Assembly: GCF_000003195.3 (NCBI RefSeq)
Contig: NW_018396398.1
Span: 995,433-1,059,432 of the forward strand
Length of the DNA stretch: 64,000 bases
Direction: 5' to 3'
From: Sorghum bicolor
Taxonomy: Eukaryota > Streptophyta > Magnoliopsida > Poales > Poaceae
Part shown: positions 61,101 to 64,000 of the stretch, piece by piece
How positions within the stretch are numbered: position 1 is the stretch's first letter
Layout: every line of letters begins with the position of its first letter
The notes under the pieces: model-generated
Seen by the model: the letters and a program-made list of their open reading frames with translations, nothing else
Databases searched by the model: none
What the model was told of the DNA's origin: nothing
Program-made: the position numbers and the translations under genes

Positions 61101-64000
61101 CTCTAAACGGACCGAAGGGAGATTCCATATGACACATGTCATCTAGGAGTTCCATTTTGTGCGTCCAAATTGATTCCTCAGCATATGGTTTGTTCCATGC
61201 AAATCATGCACCTATCTTGCATCAAGATTAGCACCATCTCTAAACAGACCGAACCGAGCCTCCACTTGAGCCTCTTCACCTAGGAGTACCAATAGGTGCT
61301 TCCAAAATGGTTTCTTAGACTTAGGTGCATTAGGCGCAAACCGTGCACATATCTTGCACCAAAACTAATACTGTCTCTAAGCGCACCAAAGCGAGATTCC
61401 ATGACACACGTCATCAACGAGTTCTATCGGGTGTGTCCAAATTAATTTCTTAGCATATGGTACGTTCCATGCAGACCGTGCATGTATCTTGCATCAAGAA
61501 TAGCACTATCTCCAAATAGACTAAACCAAGCTTTCACTTGAGCGTTTTACCTAGGAGTACCATTGGGTGCGGCCAAAATGGTTTCATAGCCTATGCTGCA
61601 TTATGTGCAAACCTTGCACCTATCTTGCACTGAATCTAACACAGTCTCCAAACAGACCAAAGCAAGATTTCATATGACACATGTCATCTAGGAGTTCCAT
61701 CATGTGCATTTAGATTGATTTGCAAGCATTTGGTATGTTCCATGCAAACCGTGCACCTATATTGCATCAAGATTAGCATTATCTCCAAACAGACCGAACC
61801 GAGCATCCACTTGAGCCCCTTCACCTAGGAGTACCAACAAGTGCGTCCAAAATGGTTTCTTAAACTATGGCGCATTAGGTGCAAACTGTGCACCTATCTT
61901 GCATCGAAACTAACAATGTCTCCAAATGGACTGAAGTGAGATTCCATATGACACACGTCATCAAGGAGTTCCATCGGGTGCATCCAAATTGATTTCCAAG
62001 CATATGGTATGTTCCATGCAAATCATGCACCTATCTTGCATAAGGATTAGCACTATCTCCAAACTGATCGAACCAAGCTTCCACTTGAGCCTCTTCACCG
62101 AGGAGTACCAAATAGTTCGTCCAAAGTGGTTTCTTTGACTATGGTGCATTAGGCGCAAACTGTGCACCTATCTTGCACTAAAACTTACAATATCTACAAA
62201 CGCACCGAAGCAAGATTCTATATGACACACGTCATCTAGGAGTTCCATTGGGTGCGTCCAATTTGATTTCTAAGCATATGGTATGTTCCTTGCAAATCAT
62301 GCACCTATCTTGCATAAAGATTAGATCTATCTCCAAACAGATCAAACCGAGCTTCCACTTGAGCCTCTTCACCGAAGTACCAACAGGTGCTTCCAAAATG
62401 GTTTCTTAGACTATGGTGCATTAGGCGCAAACTATGCACATATCTTGCACCGAAACTAACACTATTTCTAAACAGACCAAAGCGAGATTCCATATGACAC
62501 ACATCATCAAGGAGTTCCATCGAGTGCATCCAAATTGATTTCCAAGCATCTGGTATGTTCCATGCAAACCGTGCACCTATCTTGCATCAAGATTAGCACT
62601 ATCTCCAAACAGACCGAACCGAGCATCCACTTGAGCCTCTTCATCTACGAGTACAAACAGGTGCGTCAAAAATGGTTTCTTAGACTATGGTGCATTAGGC
62701 ACAAACTATGCACCAATCTTGCACCGAAACTAACATTGTCTCCAACAGACCGAATCGAGATTCCATATGACACACGTCATCTAGGAGTTCCATTGGGTGC
62801 GTCCAAATTGATTTCTTAACATATAGTACGTTCCATGCAAACTGTGCAACTATCTTGCATCAAGATTAGCAGTATATCCGAATAGACCAAATCGAGTCTC
62901 CACTTGAGCCTCTCCAACTACGAGTACCATCGGGTGCGTCTAAAATGGTTTCTTAGCCTATGGTGCAGTAGGCGTAAACCGTGCACATATCTTCTATCAA
63001 AACTAACACTATCTCTAAACGAACCAAAGCAAGATTCCATATGACACACATCATCAAGGAGTTATATCAGGTGCATCCTAATTGATTTCTGAACATATCG
63101 TATGTTCCATGCAAACCGTGCATCTATCTTGCATCAAGATTAGCACTATCTCCAAACAGACTGAACCGAGCTTCCACTTGTGCCCATTGACATAGGAGTA
63201 CAAAACTAGTGTGTCCAAAATGGTTTCATAGCATATGCTGCATTATGTGCAAACCTTGCACCTATCTTGCACTGAAACTAACAGTCTCCAAACAGACCAA
63301 AGCAAGATTTCATACGACACACGTCATCTAGGAGTTCCATCATGTGCGTCCAAATTGATTTCCAAGCATTTCGTATGTTCCATTCAAACCGTGCACCTAT
63401 CTTGCATCAAGATTAACACTATCCCCAAACAGACCGAACTGAGCATCCACTTGAGCCCCTTCACCTAGGAGTACCAACCGTGCACATATCTTCTACCAAA
63501 CTAACACTGTCTCTAAACGAACCGAAGCAAGATTCCATATGACACACATCATCATGGAGTTATATCAGGTGCGTCCTAATTGATTTCTTAGCATATCGTA
63601 TGTTCCGTGCAAACCGTGCATCTATCCTGCATCAAGATTAGCACTATCTCCAAATAGACCAAACCGAGGTTTCACTGGAGCCCATTGACCTAGTAGTACC
63701 ATCGGGTGCATCCAAAATGGTTTCTTATCCTATGGTGCATTAGGTGCAAACCGTGCACCTATCTTGCACCAAAACTAACACTGTCTCTAAACGGACCGAA
63801 GTGAGATTCCATATGACACATGTCATCTAGGAGTTCCATTTTGTGCGTCCAAATTGATTCCTGAGCATATGGTATGTTCCAAGCAAATCATGCACCTATC
63901 TTGCATCAAGATTAGCACTATCTCTAAACAGACCGAACCGAGCCTCCACTTGAGCCTCTTCACCTAGGAGTACCAATAGGTGCTTCCAAAATGGTTTCTT
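58154..64000 (+). repeat. Satellite, rearranged copies of the 16-mer and 12-mer
   Basis: Diagnostic monomers at 58988, 60625 and 62810 give spacings of 1,637 (12-mer) and 2,185 (16-mer). The private 4-bp deletion reappears at about 61400. Two truncated junctions, at about 58780 and 63478, break the regular period. The array continues past the window end. Confidence 0.8.

Larger units (their letters stand above)
33446..64000 (+). repeat. 137-bp centromeric satellite array, right segment, runs off the window
   Basis: About 223 head-to-tail monomers, none inverted and with no transposon inside. Two monomer types alternate. Type A has gcatcaagattagcac then ccacttgagcctcttc; type B has gcaccgaaactaac then ccatatgacacacgtcatc. 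By hand a representative pair is 105/137 identical (77%). Both share tccaaacagaccgaa, taggagt and gtgcgtccaaa. Length and arrangement agree with the Andropogoneae centromere satellite that binds CENH3. The many 60-100 codon open frames on both strands are repeats of the same few shadows and are not genes. Confidence 0.95.

Noticed and set aside
33446..64000. Dozens of open frames of 60-111 codons in the satellite, many nearly identical
   Set aside because: They recur at the satellite repeat spacing on both strands and in several frames, have no domain, and are broken by single substitutions between units. They are shadows of a low-stop tandem repeat.
11951..64000. CRISPR-like regular repetition
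   Set aside because: The period is 137 bp with no unique spacers, in a plant nuclear retroelement context; it is satellite DNA.
33446..64000. A CENP-B-box-like site in the satellite
   Set aside because: I looked for the mammalian-type box (TTCG with a CGGG end) in representative A and B monomers and saw none.

Overview
This is a grass centromeric window, almost certainly from the tribe Andropogoneae (the sorghum, sugarcane and Miscanthus group). About 31.9 kb of it (11951-13283 and 33446-64000) is a tandem satellite with a 137-bp period. The length and general sequence character match the centromeric 137-bp repeat of that group (the pSau3A10/CEN38/SCEN type); I name it from memory, not from a search. 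Everything else is LTR retrotransposon of the Ty3/gypsy superfamily. I see no cellular protein gene, tRNA, rRNA or CRISPR array.

Left side (1-11950) is a two-layer nest. A Tekay-type chromovirus (1-8391, 5' end outside the window) carries a gag-pol frame broken by one stop codon and a complete 4,578-bp 3' LTR. It sits inside the antisense extra gene of a Tat-lineage element (8392-11950), of which the 3' part is visible: a three-exon antisense ORF with a 'putative gypsy type transposon' (Transposase_28-like) domain, a 71-bp minisatellite, a polypurine-tract-like motif and a 453-bp 3' LTR that abuts the satellite.

Middle (13284-33445): a CRM-type centromeric retrotransposon, 5,550 bp without its insert, lies in the satellite and is flanked by the 5-bp duplication ccgag. 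It is non-autonomous: its single 874-codon ORF runs gag, protease, then directly into the integrase C-terminus, with reverse transcriptase, RNase H and the integrase core missing. As in other CRM elements the ORF ends inside the 3' LTR. That 3' LTR is split by a full-length 14,607-bp Tekay-type chromovirus (18314-32920, duplication gtttt) with two identical-length 4,291-bp LTRs, an extra coiled-coil ORF ahead of gag, a frameshift in protease and a stop codon in the chromodomain. LTR divergence by eye (about 1.2% for the CRM, about 0.5% for the inner Tekay) agrees with the nesting order.

Right side (33446-64000): 30.5 kb of uninterrupted satellite. Two monomer types, about 77% identical, alternate, so the basic unit is a 274-bp dimer. 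On top of it are higher-order repeats of 4, 8, 10, 12 and 16 monomers. The 43-50 kb stretch is the most homogenised, with near-identical 1,376-bp (10-mer) and 1,096-bp (8-mer) units that are themselves duplicated as a 2,472-bp super-unit; 51.6-58 kb carries a different, about 2,170-bp 16-mer. The satellite copy at about 37.79 kb is a paralogous empty site for the CRM insertion, so the array's duplication predates that insertion.
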